Assembly (NCBI RefSeq): GCF_013372105.1
Contig: NZ_CP053825.1
Span: 744,001 to 808,000, forward strand
DNA length: 64,000 nucleotides
Direction of reading: 5' to 3'
DNA from: Campylobacter armoricus
GTDB taxonomy: Bacteria > Campylobacterota > Campylobacteria > Campylobacterales > Campylobacteraceae
Program-made: the position numbers and the translations under genes
Shown: in pieces, positions 9,530-20,138 of the stretch
Layout: each line of letters starts with the position of its first letter
Position numbering within the stretch: position 1 is the first letter of the stretch
Notes under the pieces: generated by a model
Databases searched by the model: none
What the model saw: only the letters and a program-made list of their open reading frames with translations
Told to the model about the DNA's origin: nothing

Positions 9530-10709
9530 TTTTAACCCAGCCTATTTTTCCATTAATAAATAAAATTTTTTTATAATTATCTCTAGAACCTATAACTTCA
9601 ACTTCTTGTTGATAATTACCAGAACTAAAATGAGTTGAATTTTGAGTTGGTAAAATTTGAATATTACTATCTGCTTTTAATATTGCTTTATAAATATTAT
9701 TTTGTGTTAAAAAACTTGCTATTAGTGTTAAAATAGCTAGTCCTAATGCAATATAGCTTTTTTTGAATATAAACCATATAGCAAGTATTCCACATAATAT
9801 CCAGAAAAATATTTGTTTATAAAAATTCAAATCATTTGTTTTGGGATTTAAATCGCTTTGTGTGCTAATACTATCTTCTTTTAATTCTATTTTTAATGAA
9901 AAATCTTTTAATTCTTTAGAGTTAAGATTAAAATAAGAAAAATCAAAACGGGTTTTACTTTTATCTAAAATAGCATAATAAAATCCACTTTGTTTATCAA
10001 ATTCTCCCTTTATAGCTTCTACGCCTTGTTTTTGAATGTCTTTTAAATTAAAGCCTGCTAAATTGGTATTTTCTCCTAAAAGTTCAATAAAAATTATCAT
10101 ATTTTCATTATCAAAATTACTAGCTTTAACTTGCTTAACTTCTAAATTATTTGCAACTATATGAGAATATTTATTAGATGATGCATTTATTTTTTTTAAT
10201 TTAATAGGCTTGATAATTAAAGATGAATTTTGAACAATATGATCATTTCTGCTTAAAGAAACAATTATTTTATTCAAATTTGCATTAAGACTTTTTGCTT
10301 CAAACCATAATTTTGTATAGTAAGAATTAGCCTTTTGTTCCCATAGTGGATTAGGATTAATCCAAAGCATATCTTCGCTTTTATCAAAACTAATGTTTAA
10401 ATCCAAACTTATATTTGTTGTGGTAATAACTTCTAAATCAATTGAAAATATTTCATCTATATAAACTTCATCGACATAGTTTTTTGCGTTTAAAACCAAA
10501 GAATTTTGAGAAAAGTTATCCTCTATAATTTTTTGATCAAAATAACTTTCATCACTAGGTGCAATAGTATTATAAATTTGTTTTTCTTGTTCATCTAAAG
10601 AATGATAGTTTTTTTCTAAAGTATTATAATCTTCAAATACACTATTTTCTTGTGCGTATAAATTCAAACAAATTATAAAAATAAAAAAAAACTTAAAAGT
10701 TTTTAACAA
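9507..10709 (-). CDS. Exported protein with C-terminal SH3-like domain
   Basis: I do not recognise a function for this 400 aa protein. It has a signal peptide (about residues 1-19) and a long beta-rich region predicted periplasmic. Two hydrophobic segments follow around residues 292-312 and 315-340, then a C-terminal stretch resembling a bacterial SH3 domain (ends NGKIGWVKSENL). From memory the same position in C. jejuni holds the putative periplasmic protein Cj0515. The start is a TTG at 10709, eight bases from AAGGA and just inside the purQ end. The 23-base overlap with plsC suggests coupling. A cell-envelope role is likely but unproven. Confidence 0.8.
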   Translation of the reverse strand: MLKTFKFFFIFIICLNLYAQENSVFEDYNTLEKNYHSLDEQEKQIYNTIAPSDESYFDQKIIEDNFSQNSLVLNAKNYVDEVYIDEIFSIDLEVITTTNISLDLNISFDKSEDMLWINPNPLWEQKANSYYTKLWFEAKSLNANLNKIIVSLSRNDHIVQNSSLIIKPIKLKKINASSNKYSHIVANNLEVKQVKASNFDNENMIIFIELLGENTNLAGFNLKDIQKQGVEAIKGEFDKQSGFYYAILDKSKTRFDFSYFNLNSKELKDFSLKIELKEDSISTQSDLNPKTNDLNFYKQIFFWILCGILAIWFIFKKSYIALGLAILTLIASFLTQNNIYKAILKADSNIQILPTQNSTHFSSGNYQQEVEVIGSRDNYKKILFINGKIGWVKSENLSKF

Positions 10710-11353
10710 TGCATAAATCCTTCAAACATTTTAAGTCCTACACTTGAACCTAATATATCATCACACATTCTTTCAGGATGGGGCATAAGTCCAAAAACTT
10801 TTTTATTTTCATCACAAATTCCAGCTATATCGTTTAAAGAGCCATTTGGATTGTTAATGTATTTTAACAATATCATATCTTTATCTTCAAGCATTTTAAT
10901 GCCATCTTCGTTGATAAAATAATTCCCTTCTCCATGGGCTATAGGAAGTTCTATAATATCATTCTTTTGAAAATTTTTTAAAAAAGAGTTGTTATTTGAT
11001 ATGACTTGTAATTTTTGCATTTTTGAGATAAAACTAAGACTATTATTATGTTTCATAGCTCCTTTTAAAAGTCCAAGCTCTAAAAGAATCTGAAATCCAT
11101 TGCATATACCTAAAACATACCCGCCTTTTTTTACATGTTCTTTAAGTGTTTTCATAGCAGGAGCAAGTTTTGCAATAGCAGCACATCTTAAATAATCTCC
11201 ATAAGAAAAACCACCAGGTAAAACAATCAAATCTGCACTAAAATCTTGTTTTTCGTGCCATATTATTTCCGTTTCTATTCCTAATTTTTTAAAAGCATAA
11301 GCTGTATCAAATTCACAATTTGTTCCAGGGAAACGAATAATAGCTACTTTCAT
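10703..11353 (-). CDS. purQ: Phosphoribosylformylglycinamidine synthase, glutaminase subunit
   Basis: Class-I glutamine amidotransferase subunit that supplies ammonia to PurL in step four of de novo purine synthesis. The 216 aa product shows FPGTNCE, the nucleophile elbow GICNGFQIL, and the His-Glu part of the triad in MPHPERM. Its separate existence beside purS fits the three-subunit PurLSQ enzyme rather than the large fused PurL. It overlaps purS by ATGA. Confidence 0.97.
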   Translation of the reverse strand: MKVAIIRFPGTNCEFDTAYAFKKLGIETEIIWHEKQDFSADLIVLPGGFSYGDYLRCAAIAKLAPAMKTLKEHVKKGGYVLGICNGFQILLELGLLKGAMKHNNSLSFISKMQKLQVISNNNSFLKNFQKNDIIELPIAHGEGNYFINEDGIKMLEDKDMILLKYINNPNGSLNDIAGICDENKKVFGLMPHPERMCDDILGSSVGLKMFEGFMHC

Positions 11354-11586
11354 AATAATATCTCATAATCTTCTATAACGGTATTAGCCAACAACTCTTT
11401 ACACATTAAATCTACTTGTTTTAAAGCCTCATCTTTACAATCACAAGCTATATCAAAACTAATTTGCTTTGATGTTTTTACATTAGAAACATTGTTAAAA
11501 TCTAAAGAATGTAAAGCCTTTTCTATGGCTTTACCTTGAGGATCTAAAACTCCATTTTTTAAAGAAATATTTACAACCACTTTCAT
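11350..11586 (-). CDS. purS: Phosphoribosylformylglycinamidine synthase subunit PurS
   Basis: Small 78 aa bridging subunit of the PurLSQ complex. The opening KVVVNISLKNGVLDPQGKAIE is characteristic and the length is usual. It lies between purC (8 bases upstream) and purQ (4-base overlap) in the minus-strand operon. Confidence 0.95.
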   Translation of the reverse strand: MKVVVNISLKNGVLDPQGKAIEKALHSLDFNNVSNVKTSKQISFDIACDCKDEALKQVDLMCKELLANTVIEDYEILL

Positions 11587-11594
11587 TCAAAATC

Positions 11595-12308
11595 CTAGCT
11601 TAAAATTCTTTTTAAAACTTCTTCATAAGCCATTTTAACATTACCTAAATCTTGTCTAAATCGATCTTTGTCTAATTTTTCATTAGTTTTGCTATCCCAA
11701 AATCTACAACTATCAGGGCTAATTTCATCTGCTAAAACCATATTTCCTTCTTTATCAATTCCAAATTCTAGTTTAAAGTCAATAAGCCTCAATCCTTTTG
11801 ATTCAAAAAAATTAACTAAAATAGAATTAATATGTCTTGCTGTGTTTTTGATTAATTCTAAATCTTTTTCACTTTTAACTAAATTTAATATCAAACAATG
11901 TTCATCGTTGATAATAGGATCACCTAATGCATCGTTCTTATAACAAAACTCAACTACAGCAAAAGGTAAAACTGTCCCTTCTTTGATACCTAATCTTTTG
12001 GTTAAAGAACCCGTTGCTACATTTCTTGTAATAACTTCAATAGGGATGATTTCGCATTTTTTTACCAATTGTTCTTTTTCTCCAATAGTCTCAACTAAAT
12101 GAGTTTTTATACCTTTTTTTTCTAAAAGATGAAAAATTTCAGTACTTATTTTACAATTTAATGCACCTTTTCCCGCTTCATTCCCTCTTTTTTCCGCATT
12201 GAAAGCTGTTAAGTCATCTTTAAATTCTGTGATGAGTAAATTTTCATCATCAGTTTTAAACATTTTTTTACCTTTTCCTTCATATAAAAGATCTAGTTTT
12301 GTTGCCAT
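11595..12308 (-). CDS. purC: SAICAR synthetase
   Basis: Phosphoribosylaminoimidazole-succinocarboxamide synthase, an ATP-dependent ligase of de novo purine synthesis. The 237 aa protein has the start [15 protein letters not shown], the [16 protein letters not shown] block and [14 protein letters not shown]. It starts two bases after ctpA ends and heads the purine part of the operon. Confidence 0.97.
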   Translation of the reverse strand: MATKLDLLYEGKGKKMFKTDDENLLITEFKDDLTAFNAEKRGNEAGKGALNCKISTEIFHLLEKKGIKTHLVETIGEKEQLVKKCEIIPIEVITRNVATGSLTKRLGIKEGTVLPFAVVEFCYKNDALGDPIINDEHCLILNLVKSEKDLELIKNTARHINSILVNFFESKGLRLIDFKLEFGIDKEGNMVLADEISPDSCRFWDSKTNEKLDKDRFRQDLGNVKMAYEEVLKRILS

Positions 12309-12310
12309 TT

Positions 12311-13627
12311 TTACTCTCCTTTTGTGATATTTAGAATTTTAATTGTATCTATTGCTGTTTTAAGTTGTATGTCATTGTTGATTTGTTCTTTTGTTATGAT
12401 GTTTTTACTATCTTTATTTTCTTTTTTATTATCTTGATGTCCTATTTTATCAAGTTCAGCTTGTAGATGTTTTTTAAGATCAGCCTCTTTAATCTCAAAT
12501 CCATGGTTTTCTTCTTTGCTTACCTTGCCCGGAAAAACTTCTATATCAGGCTTGACTCCAACTGCTTGTATAGTTCTACCGCTTGGTAAATAATACTTAG
12601 CTATGGTAAGTCTTAAACCTTCCTTACCCTTATCATCCATAGGTAATATAAGTTGTACACTACCTTTGCCAAAAGTTTTTTCACCTATGATAATAGCTCG
12701 TTTAAAATCTTGTAAAGCCCCGCTTACTATTTCACTTGCACTCGCACTTCCACCATTTACAAGTACTACTAAAGGTGCATTAGTAATTTTTTTGCTAGGA
12801 TTTGCCTTAAATTCTACATTTTCGTTTTCAATTTTTCCTTTTTGAGAAACAATAACACCTTCATCAACAAAAAGATTCACTAAGCCAACTGCTTGATTTA
12901 ACACCCCGCCTGGATTTGTTCTTAAATCTAATATAATACCTTTTACCTTGGAATTATTTCTTATAGCTTTACTTGCTTCATCAACAACATTTTTATCAAA
13001 ATTAGTCACCCTTAGATAGAGCAAATTTTCATTTTCGATTAATTTAGTATAAACACTATCTACTTTTATAATATCTCTTTTTAAATTGATATCAAAAGGC
13101 TTAGAATCACCTTTTCTATAGATTGTTAGGCTTACTTTTGTTTTAGGTTCTCCGCGCATTTTGGAAACTGCTTCATTTAAGGTCATTCCTAAAGTTGATT
13201 CATTATTAATTCTTAAAATAATATCATCAGTTTTTATTCCTGCTTTATCTGCTGGACTACCTTCAATAGGTGCTACTACACTAATTGCTCCATCTTTTTG
13301 AGTGATGGTAAAACCAAGCCCGCCAAATTCCCCATTGGTTTGTTCTTTTAGTTCTTTAAAACCTTTTTCATCTAAAAAAGAAGAGTGTGCATCTAAATTT
13401 GTTAGTAATCCTGCTATGGATTTATCGACTAAATCTGTATAATTTATATCATCTACATAGTATTGTTCTATAATAGACATTGTCCTAGTAAGTTTTGATA
13501 AAGCTTCAATTTTTTTCTCTGCTTCACTTTGGGGTTGATTTTTAGCTTGTAAATTTGTAAAAATAAAAGATGCTGCTAATAAACTACAAAGACTTGCTAC
13601 AATTAGAAGATTTTTTTTTGTTTTCAA
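12311..13627 (-). CDS. ctpA: Carboxyl-terminal processing protease (S41)
   Basis: Exported serine protease of the CtpA/Prc family, probably acting on periplasmic or outer-membrane substrates. Domains in order are a signal/anchor sequence ([19 protein letters not shown]), a PDZ domain (about residues 80-165, with GGLGFTI), and the S41 catalytic core with [14 protein letters not shown] holding the nucleophilic serine and [10 protein letters not shown] holding the lysine. I place the start at TTG 13627, because GGAG (13634-13637) lies six bases before it. An upstream TTG at 13639 would swallow that site. It is the first gene of the ten-gene minus-strand operon. Confidence 0.92.
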   Translation of the reverse strand: MKTKKNLLIVASLCSLLAASFIFTNLQAKNQPQSEAEKKIEALSKLTRTMSIIEQYYVDDINYTDLVDKSIAGLLTNLDAHSSFLDEKGFKELKEQTNGEFGGLGFTITQKDGAISVVAPIEGSPADKAGIKTDDIILRINNESTLGMTLNEAVSKMRGEPKTKVSLTIYRKGDSKPFDINLKRDIIKVDSVYTKLIENENLLYLRVTNFDKNVVDEASKAIRNNSKVKGIILDLRTNPGGVLNQAVGLVNLFVDEGVIVSQKGKIENENVEFKANPSKKITNAPLVVLVNGGSASASEIVSGALQDFKRAIIIGEKTFGKGSVQLILPMDDKGKEGLRLTIAKYYLPSGRTIQAVGVKPDIEVFPGKVSKEENHGFEIKEADLKKHLQAELDKIGHQDNKKENKDSKNIITKEQINNDIQLKTAIDTIKILNITKGE

Positions 13628-13773
13628 GAAAAACTCCAAATAATAAATATAATGTTATAAAAATAAATATCTAATTTTATTGATTTTTGCTTAAAAAATT
13701 GTAAATAAATGAAATATTTTTATATTATTAGCGTTATATTATAAAAAAATATTTATAAATATAACTAAAAAAA

Positions 13774-13794
13774 CTTGACAATAATAGACTAAAG
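13774..13794 (+). promoter_or_regulatory. HspR (HAIR-like) operator upstream of clpB
   Basis: The sequence CTTGACA-N7-ACTAAAG matches the HspR-associated inverted repeat CTTGAGT-N7-ACTCAAG at 5 of 7 and 6 of 7 positions with the correct 7-base spacing. It covers the -35 box and spacer of the clpB promoter, the expected place for a repressor. HspR control of clpB is established in Campylobacter and Helicobacter; occupancy here is inferred. Confidence 0.75.
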
Positions 13795-13803
13795 TTATAT
13801 AAT
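13775..13803 (+). promoter_or_regulatory. Consensus sigma70 promoter of clpB
   Basis: TTGACA at 13775-13780 and TATAAT at 13798-13803 are both perfect matches and separated by 17 bases, unusual in Campylobacter, where the -35 box is normally degenerate. The expected transcription start is about 13810, giving a leader of about 30 bases with AAGGAG (13827-13832) six bases before ATG 13839. Confidence 0.85.
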
Positions 13804-13838
13804 ATACTACATATAAAGATAATATTAAGGAGTTGGAA

Positions 13839-16412
13839 ATGGCGAATATACAAGATTTTTTAACAGATTCTATGCTTTCTAACATAGAAAGTGCAGTATC
13901 TTTGGCTATACATTCTAAAAATAATGAGGTTAAATCATTGCATTTATTGTGGGCATTAAGTGTTGATGGCTCAAGTTTATTGAATCAAGTTTTTAATAAA
14001 TTAAATGTTTCTAAAGAAGCTTTTGAATTAGAAATCAAAAGCAATATATCAACTCTTCCTACAAGTTCAAATGTAAATAAAGAAAATATAAAATTTTCAA
14101 ATGAATTTATAAATTCTTTAGAAAAAGCTAAGGGTCTTGCTATAGAAAATAAAGATAATTATTTAGCAGTAGATATGTGGCTGATTTCAGAAAGTGAAAA
14201 TAGTCCTATAAAAAATATTTTATCTAAGTTTTTGAATATAAATGATTTTATAAAGGAGTTAAAATCAATTAGAGCTGGATCTAAAATAGAAAATAAAACT
14301 AGTGATGAAACTTTAGATTCTTTATCAAAATTTGGTATAGATTTAACATTAAAAGCAAGTAATGGTGAACTTGATCCTGTTATTGGTAGAGAAGAAGAAA
14401 TACAAAGATTAATGCAAATTTTAATAAGAAAAACAAAAAATAATCCTATACTATTAGGTGAACCTGGGGTTGGAAAAACTGCTGTTGTAGAAGCATTAGC
14501 TCAAAGAATAGTAAAAAAAGATGTTCCAACTTCTTTACAAAATAAAAAAGTAATAGCTTTAGATATGAGTGCTTTAATAGCTGGGGCAAAATATAGAGGT
14601 GAATTTGAAGATAGATTAAAAGCTGTTGTAAATGAGGTTATAAAACATAAAAATATAATTTTATTTATTGATGAAATTCATACTATTGTAGGAGCTGGTG
14701 CAAGTGAAGGAAGTATGGATGCAGCAAATATTTTAAAACCTGCTCTAGCAAGAGGAGAGCTTCATACTATAGGTGCTACTACTCTAAAAGAATATAGAAA
14801 ATATTTTGAAAAAGATGCAGCATTGCAAAGAAGATTTCAACCTGTAAATGTAGCTGAACCTAGTGTAAATGAAGCTTTGGCAATGCTTAGAGGTATAAAA
14901 GAAAAACTTGAAATTCATCATAATGTTAGTATAAATGATAGTGCTTTGGTGGCAGCTGCAAAATTATCTAAGCGTTATATAGCAAATAGATTTTTACCTG
15001 ATAAAGCAATAGACTTAATAGATGAAGCAGCCGCTGAACTTAAAATGCAAATAGAAAGTGAGCCAAATTCATTAAGAAAAGTAAAAAAACAAATTGAAAG
15101 TTTAGAAGTAGAAAATGAAGCTTTGAAAATGGAAGAAAATGATACCAATGAAAAAAGACTAGAAGAAATCAAAAAGGAACTTGCAAATTTAAAAGAAGAA
15201 CAAGCAAGGTTAAATTCTCGTTTCGAAAATGAAAAATCTGTTTTTAATGGAATAAGTGCTAAGAAAAAAGAAATAGATATTTTAAAAAATGAAGCGGTAT
15301 TTGCTAAAAATAAAGGTGATTTTCAAAAAGCAGCTGAAATAGAATATGGCAAAATACCAGAATGCGAAAAAGAAGTTTTAAATTTAGAAGATAAATGGAA
15401 AAAAATGACTCAAGATGGAGTTTTACTCAAACATCAAGTTGATGAGGATTTAGTAGCTGGAATTTTAAGTAAATGGACAGGAATTAGCGTACAAAAAATG
15501 CTAACTTCTGAAAAACAAAAATTTTTACATATACAAGAGCATTTGCAAGAAAGCGTAGTCGGTCAAGATGAAGCTTTAAGTGCTTTAGCTAAAGCTATAA
15601 AACGCAATAAAGCAGGACTTAATCAAGCAGGCAAGCCTATAGGAAGTTTTTTATTTTTAGGACCGACAGGAGTTGGAAAAACAGAAAGTGCTAAAGCTTT
15701 GGCTAAGTTCTTATTTGATGATGAAAAAGCTATGATACGATTTGACATGAGTGAATTTATGGAAAAACATAGCGTTTCAAGACTTTTAGGAGCACCTCCA
15801 GGATATGTTGGCCATGAAGAAGGTGGTGAATTAACAGAGGCTGTTAGAAGAAAACCTTATAGTGTTATTTTGTTTGATGAAGTTGAAAAAGCACATAAGG
15901 ATGTATTTAATGTCCTTTTGGGAATTTTAGATGATGGTAGGGCCACTGATAGTAAGGGTATTACGGTTGATTTTACCAATACTATTATTATTTTAACATC
16001 AAATATTGGTGCAAATTTTATTATGGAATTAAAAGGCGAAGAAAGAGAAAAGGCAATTAAAGAAGCACTTAGAAGCTTTTTTAAACCTGAATTTTTAAAT
16101 CGATTAGATGATATTATAACTTTTAATCCATTAGGAGAACAAGAAGCAGAAAAGATTGTAAAATTATTGTTTAAAACTTTACAAAATAATCTTGAAAACA
16201 AAGATATTAAAGCAAGTTTAAGTGATAAAGCAGCAAAATTAATAGCAAAAGTTGGTTTTGATGTTGATTTTGGTGCTAGACCATTAAAAAGAGCATTATA
16301 TGATATGGTAGAAGATAAACTTAGTGAAATGATTTTAGAAGATAAGTTAAGTGCAAATGATGAATTAATCATAGATGCAAATGAAAATGATATAGTTATA
16401 ACAAAAAAATAA
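13839..16412 (+). CDS. clpB: Protein disaggregase ClpB
   Basis: Hsp100 hexameric ATPase that solubilises heat-aggregated proteins together with DnaK. The 857 aa protein has an N-terminal Clp domain, first AAA module with GEPGVGKT and the GARYRGEFE-type pore loop (here [11 protein letters not shown]), a coiled-coil middle domain around residues 400-520 rich in Glu/Lys, and second AAA module with GPTGVGKTE and the GYVGHEEGG pore loop. The ATG at 13839 is chosen over an in-frame TTG at 13833, because AAGGAG lies six bases before the ATG and overlaps the TTG. It has its own promoter and a 3' hairpin, so it is monocistronic and divergent from ctpA. Confidence 0.98.
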   Translation: MANIQDFLTDSMLSNIESAVSLAIHSKNNEVKSLHLLWALSVDGSSLLNQVFNKLNVSKEAFELEIKSNISTLPTSSNVNKENIKFSNEFINSLEKAKGLAIENKDNYLAVDMWLISESENSPIKNILSKFLNINDFIKELKSIRAGSKIENKTSDETLDSLSKFGIDLTLKASNGELDPVIGREEEIQRLMQILIRKTKNNPILLGEPGVGKTAVVEALAQRIVKKDVPTSLQNKKVIALDMSALIAGAKYRGEFEDRLKAVVNEVIKHKNIILFIDEIHTIVGAGASEGSMDAANILKPALARGELHTIGATTLKEYRKYFEKDAALQRRFQPVNVAEPSVNEALAMLRGIKEKLEIHHNVSINDSALVAAAKLSKRYIANRFLPDKAIDLIDEAAAELKMQIESEPNSLRKVKKQIESLEVENEALKMEENDTNEKRLEEIKKELANLKEEQARLNSRFENEKSVFNGISAKKKEIDILKNEAVFAKNKGDFQKAAEIEYGKIPECEKEVLNLEDKWKKMTQDGVLLKHQVDEDLVAGILSKWTGISVQKMLTSEKQKFLHIQEHLQESVVGQDEALSALAKAIKRNKAGLNQAGKPIGSFLFLGPTGVGKTESAKALAKFLFDDEKAMIRFDMSEFMEKHSVSRLLGAPPGYVGHEEGGELTEAVRRKPYSVILFDEVEKAHKDVFNVLLGILDDGRATDSKGITVDFTNTIIILTSNIGANFIMELKGEEREKAIKEALRSFFKPEFLNRLDDIITFNPLGEQEAEKIVKLLFKTLQNNLENKDIKASLSDKAAKLIAKVGFDVDFGARPLKRALYDMVEDKLSEMILEDKLSANDELIIDANENDIVITKK

Positions 16413-16435
16413 GCAAGTTTTAACTTGCTTATTTT
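16411..16435 (+). terminator. Terminator after clpB
   Basis: Hairpin with arms AAGCAAGT and ACTTGCTT around TTTA (16411-16430), followed by ATTTT. It overlaps the clpB stop codon. Confidence 0.75.
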
Positions 16436-16572
16436 AGACTAATATTCTCTTAAATAACATTAAATTATAAACAAATCGTATATTTTGCAAAAAAATTTTT
16501 ATTTTTTATAAATTCTTAACAATTATTATCCTAAAATCTATTCTGATATTTTTTATTTTTAAGGAAAAACAA

Positions 16573-17712
16573 ATGAGTGATTTAGATATTTTTAATCGCC
16601 GTTTAGACGAATTAGAAAAACTTCCTCTTTTGAAGAATGAGATTTCAATTTCTAAAGCTTTAGAGCAATCAGGTTTTTCAAGAAGAGATTTTATGAAATG
16701 GGCTGGTGCAATGACAGCTTTTTTGGCACTTCCTGCTAGCTTTACTCCAGTAGTTGCAAGAGCAGCTGAGCTTAGTGATAGACTTCCAGTAATTTGGCTT
16801 CATATGGCTGAATGTACAGGATGTTCTGAAAGTTTATTAAGAACTGATGCGCCAACAATCGATAGTTTAATTTTTGATCATATTTCTTTAGAATACCATG
16901 AAACCATCATGAATGCTGCAGGTTGGCAAGCTGAACACAATCTTGAGGCAGCTATGGAAAAATATAAAGGTAGATATATTTTAATGGTAGAAGGTGGAAT
17001 TCCTACTGGAAACACAGAGCACTTTTTAACTATAGGACCACATGGTAAAAGTGGTAAGCAAATAGCAGAGCAAGCCTGTGATAATGCTTTAGCTATTTTT
17101 GCTATAGGAACTTGTTCGGCTTTTGGGGGTATTCAAGCTGCTAGACCAAATCCAAGTAATTCTGTAAGTTTAAGTAAAATTACCAATAAAACAGTTATAA
17201 ATGTTCCAGGCTGTCCTCCAAGTGAAAAAAATATTATAGGTAATGTAATTCATTATATACTATATCAAACATTACCAGCACTTGATGCTTATAATAGACC
17301 AAAATGGGCTTATGCTTTAAGAATTCATGATCTTTGCGAAAGAAGAGGGCGTTTTGATGCAGGTGAATTTGTACAACAATTTGGTGATGAAGGTGCAAAA
17401 AAAGGATATTGTTTATATAAAGTAGGCTGTAAAGGACCTTATACTTTTAATAATTGCTCAAGAGAAAGATTTAATCAACATACTTCATGGCCTATCCAAG
17501 CTGGACATGGTTGTATAGGTTGTTCTGAACCTGATTTTTGGGATACTATGGGACCTTTTGAAGAAGTGATGGCAGGAAGATTGTTTGATACTGTTTATGG
17601 TTTAGGTGCAGATAATATTTCAGATAAAATTGGTATAGGCGTGCTTTGTGTAACAGGTGTTGCAGTTGCTGCACATGCTGTAATTGCTTCATTAGAAAAG
17701 AATAAGGATTAA
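16573..17712 (+). CDS. hydA: [NiFe]-hydrogenase small subunit
   Basis: Iron-sulfur subunit of the membrane-bound uptake hydrogenase that feeds electrons from H2 into the quinone pool. The 379 aa precursor carries a Tat signal (SRRDFMKWAGAMTAFLALP, twin Arg 37-38), so the folded dimer is exported. Cluster ligands are visible in ECTGCSES, GTCSAFGG, VPGCPPSE and the downstream Cys-rich region (CSRERFNQH, GHGCIGCSEPDFW). A hydrophobic C-terminal helix (VLCVTGVAVAAHAVIASL) anchors it in the membrane. AAGGA lies before the ATG. It is the first gene of hydABCD, 160 bases after clpB. Confidence 0.97.
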   Translation: MSDLDIFNRRLDELEKLPLLKNEISISKALEQSGFSRRDFMKWAGAMTAFLALPASFTPVVARAAELSDRLPVIWLHMAECTGCSESLLRTDAPTIDSLIFDHISLEYHETIMNAAGWQAEHNLEAAMEKYKGRYILMVEGGIPTGNTEHFLTIGPHGKSGKQIAEQACDNALAIFAIGTCSAFGGIQAARPNPSNSVSLSKITNKTVINVPGCPPSEKNIIGNVIHYILYQTLPALDAYNRPKWAYALRIHDLCERRGRFDAGEFVQQFGDEGAKKGYCLYKVGCKGPYTFNNCSRERFNQHTSWPIQAGHGCIGCSEPDFWDTMGPFEEVMAGRLFDTVYGLGADNISDKIGIGVLCVTGVAVAAHAVIASLEKNKD

Positions 17713-17714
17713 GA

Positions 17715-19430
17715 ATGTCAAAAAGAATTATTATAGATCCACTTACTAGAATAGAAGGACACTTGAGAGTTGAAGTGGTAGTTGATGAAAATAATGTAAT
17801 CAAAGAAGCTTACTCAGGATCAACTTTATGGAGAGGTTTGGAGACAATAGTTAAAGGGCGTGATCCAAGAGATGCGGGTTTTTTAACTCAAAGAATTTGT
17901 GGTGTATGTACTTTTTCACACTATAGAGCAGGAATTATTGCGGTAGAAAATGCTCTAGGTATTACTCCACCATTAAATGCAGTTTTAACTAGAACTTTGA
18001 TGAATGCAGCTTTATACATGCATGATCATCCTGTGCATTTTTATCAACTTCATGGGCTTGATTTTGTTGATGTTGTAAGTGCTTTAAGTGCTGATGTAAA
18101 AAAAGCAAGCGATGAAGCGTTTAAATATACTGATATACCGTATGCAACAGGTGCTGATAAGCTTTTAGAAGTGCAACAAAGATTAAAAACTTTTGTAGAT
18201 AAAGGAAATCTTGGGCCATTTGCTAATGCATATTATGGACATGCAACTTATCGTTTTACTCCAGAGCAAAATTTAATAGCACTTTCACATTATTTAGAGT
18301 GTTTAAGAATTCAAAGAACTATAGCTCAGGCTATGGCGATATTTGGTGCTAAAAATCCTCATCCTCAAAGTTTAACTGTTGGTGGTGTAACTTGTGTTAT
18401 GGATCTTTTAGATCCTTCAAGAATGGCTGAGTATGTGACTAAATTCCAAGAAGTAGCTGATTTTATTAATCGTGCTTATTATCCAGATTTAATTATGGCA
18501 GCTAAAGCTTACTCTAAAGAAGCAAGTGTTTTAAATGATGTAGGAGTAAATAACTTCTATACTGAAAGAGAATTCCAAGTTTCAAGTGATGAGTGGTTAT
18601 TTGAAAGTGGTATTATTAGAAATGGTGATTTAAGTAAAGTTGAAGAAGTAGATGAAGCTAAAATTACTGAAGAAGCTACAAGAGCTTGGTATGCAGATAA
18701 TGAAGCATTACATCCTTATGATGGTAAAACTAATCCAAACTATACAGGTTTGGTTGATGGTGAAAGCATTGATGATAAAGGCAATATGGTTCATAGTAAA
18801 GTATTTGATACTAAAGGTAAGTATAGTTGGATTAAAGCCCCAAGATACGAAAACCTACCAATGCAAGTTGGACCATTAGCAAATATTTTAGTTAATTATG
18901 CTAAGGGTAATAAAATCGTAGTAGAGGCGGTTGATTCATTCTTAAAAGCTACAAATTTACCTGTTAAAGCTTTAATGAGTACTTTGGGTAGAACAGGTGC
19001 TAGAGCAATCGAAGCTAAAATTGTTGCTGATCATGGTTTAAAAGCATTTAATTCTTTGGTTGAAAATTTAAAAACTGATGAAAGCACTTGTGCAACTTAT
19101 GTGATTGATAAAAATAAAGAATACAAAGGTAGATTTATCGGTAGTGCACCTCGTGGAGCATTAAGTCATTGGTGTAGAATTAAAAATGGTGTTATTGAAA
19201 ATTGGCAAGCAGTGGTGCCTTCTACTTGGAATGCAAGTCCAAAAGATGCAAATGGAGTAGGTGGTAGCTATGAACAATGTCTTATTGGTATGAAACTAGC
19301 TGATGTTAAACAACCTTTAGAAGTAATAAGAGCAATTCACTCTTATGATCCTTGTATAGCATGTGCTGTGCATGTTATGGATACTAAAGGTAATAATCTT
19401 AGCGAGTATAAAGTTAATGTAAATTTATAA
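17715..19430 (+). CDS. hydB: [NiFe]-hydrogenase large subunit
   Basis: Catalytic subunit with the Ni-Fe(CN)2CO centre. The 571 aa protein has the N-terminal nickel motif RICGVCTFSHYRAG and the C-terminal motif DPCIACAVH. The residues after that histidine (VMDTKGNNLSEYKVNVNL) form the C-terminal extension normally removed by the HydD-type protease after nickel insertion. It starts two bases after the hydA stop. It travels through the Tat system by partnership with HydA and has no signal of its own. Confidence 0.97.
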   Translation: MSKRIIIDPLTRIEGHLRVEVVVDENNVIKEAYSGSTLWRGLETIVKGRDPRDAGFLTQRICGVCTFSHYRAGIIAVENALGITPPLNAVLTRTLMNAALYMHDHPVHFYQLHGLDFVDVVSALSADVKKASDEAFKYTDIPYATGADKLLEVQQRLKTFVDKGNLGPFANAYYGHATYRFTPEQNLIALSHYLECLRIQRTIAQAMAIFGAKNPHPQSLTVGGVTCVMDLLDPSRMAEYVTKFQEVADFINRAYYPDLIMAAKAYSKEASVLNDVGVNNFYTEREFQVSSDEWLFESGIIRNGDLSKVEEVDEAKITEEATRAWYADNEALHPYDGKTNPNYTGLVDGESIDDKGNMVHSKVFDTKGKYSWIKAPRYENLPMQVGPLANILVNYAKGNKIVVEAVDSFLKATNLPVKALMSTLGRTGARAIEAKIVADHGLKAFNSLVENLKTDESTCATYVIDKNKEYKGRFIGSAPRGALSHWCRIKNGVIENWQAVVPSTWNASPKDANGVGGSYEQCLIGMKLADVKQPLEVIRAIHSYDPCIACAVHVMDTKGNNLSEYKVNVNL

Positions 19431-19445
19431 GGAAAGGATTTTAGC

Positions 19446-20138
19446 ATGGATACTAAACATTCCTTAACAACAGAAAGAAAGGCTGAATACGAATTTAGTA
19501 TCGGTCTTCGTTTTACACATTGGTTAAGAGCTGTTGCAATTGTTATTTTGGTGGGGACTGGTTATTATATATCTTATGTGTTTCAAGCTCCTTCTATTTC
19601 ATCAGAACCAACTTTGTTTATGCAAGCAAAATATCGCATGGTGCATCAAATTTTTGGTTTTATTATGATAGCTTGTGTGCTTTTTAAGACATATTTATTC
19701 TTTTTTGATCCAAAAAGTGCCAATGAAAGAAGAAGTGTAAAAGATATCTTTAATGTAAAATTATGGGTAAATCAAATTAAATTTTATATTTTTTTAGGAA
19801 AACATCCTCATTTGCAAGGTGTGTATAATCCTTTACAATTTGCAACTTATTTTTTCTTTTATCTTGTTATGTTTGGACTTATCTTGACAGGCTTGATCCT
19901 TTATATGCATGTATATCATGAGGGTTTGGGTGGATTTTTATATAATATCTTAAGACCTATTGAAGTTGCATTAGGCGGATTAGCTGATGTTAGAACCTAT
20001 CATAGAATTTTAATGTGGGTTGTATTGATTTTCGTTCCAGTGCATATTTATATGGCTGTGTTTAATTCTGTTAAAGGTAAAGATGGTGCTTTAGATGCTA
20101 TCTTTAGTGGATATAAATTTGTAAGAGAAAATCATTGA
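19446..20138 (+). CDS. hydC: Hydrogenase cytochrome b subunit
   Basis: Di-haem membrane subunit that passes electrons from HydA to menaquinone. The 230 aa product begins YEFSIGLRFTHWLRAVAIVILVGTG, whose His is a conserved haem ligand. It has four predicted membrane helices (about 28-50, 68-88, 132-157, 190-210) and further histidines in RMVHQIFG and VHIYMAV. It is 15 bases downstream of hydB and overlaps hydD by TTGA. Confidence 0.95.
   Translation: MDTKHSLTTERKAEYEFSIGLRFTHWLRAVAIVILVGTGYYISYVFQAPSISSEPTLFMQAKYRMVHQIFGFIMIACVLFKTYLFFFDPKSANERRSVKDIFNVKLWVNQIKFYIFLGKHPHLQGVYNPLQFATYFFFYLVMFGLILTGLILYMHVYHEGLGGFLYNILRPIEVALGGLADVRTYHRILMWVVLIFVPVHIYMAVFNSVKGKDGALDAIFSGYKFVRENH

Noticed and set aside
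15857..16372. 171-codon minus-strand frame opposite clpB
   Set aside because: Repetitive Leu/Ser/Ile composition typical of antisense to an AT-rich gene; clpB is unambiguous here.
18652..18879. Overlapping plus-strand frame inside hydB
   Set aside because: Alternative frame of the hydrogenase large subunit, no start context and biased Lys/Ile/Met composition.
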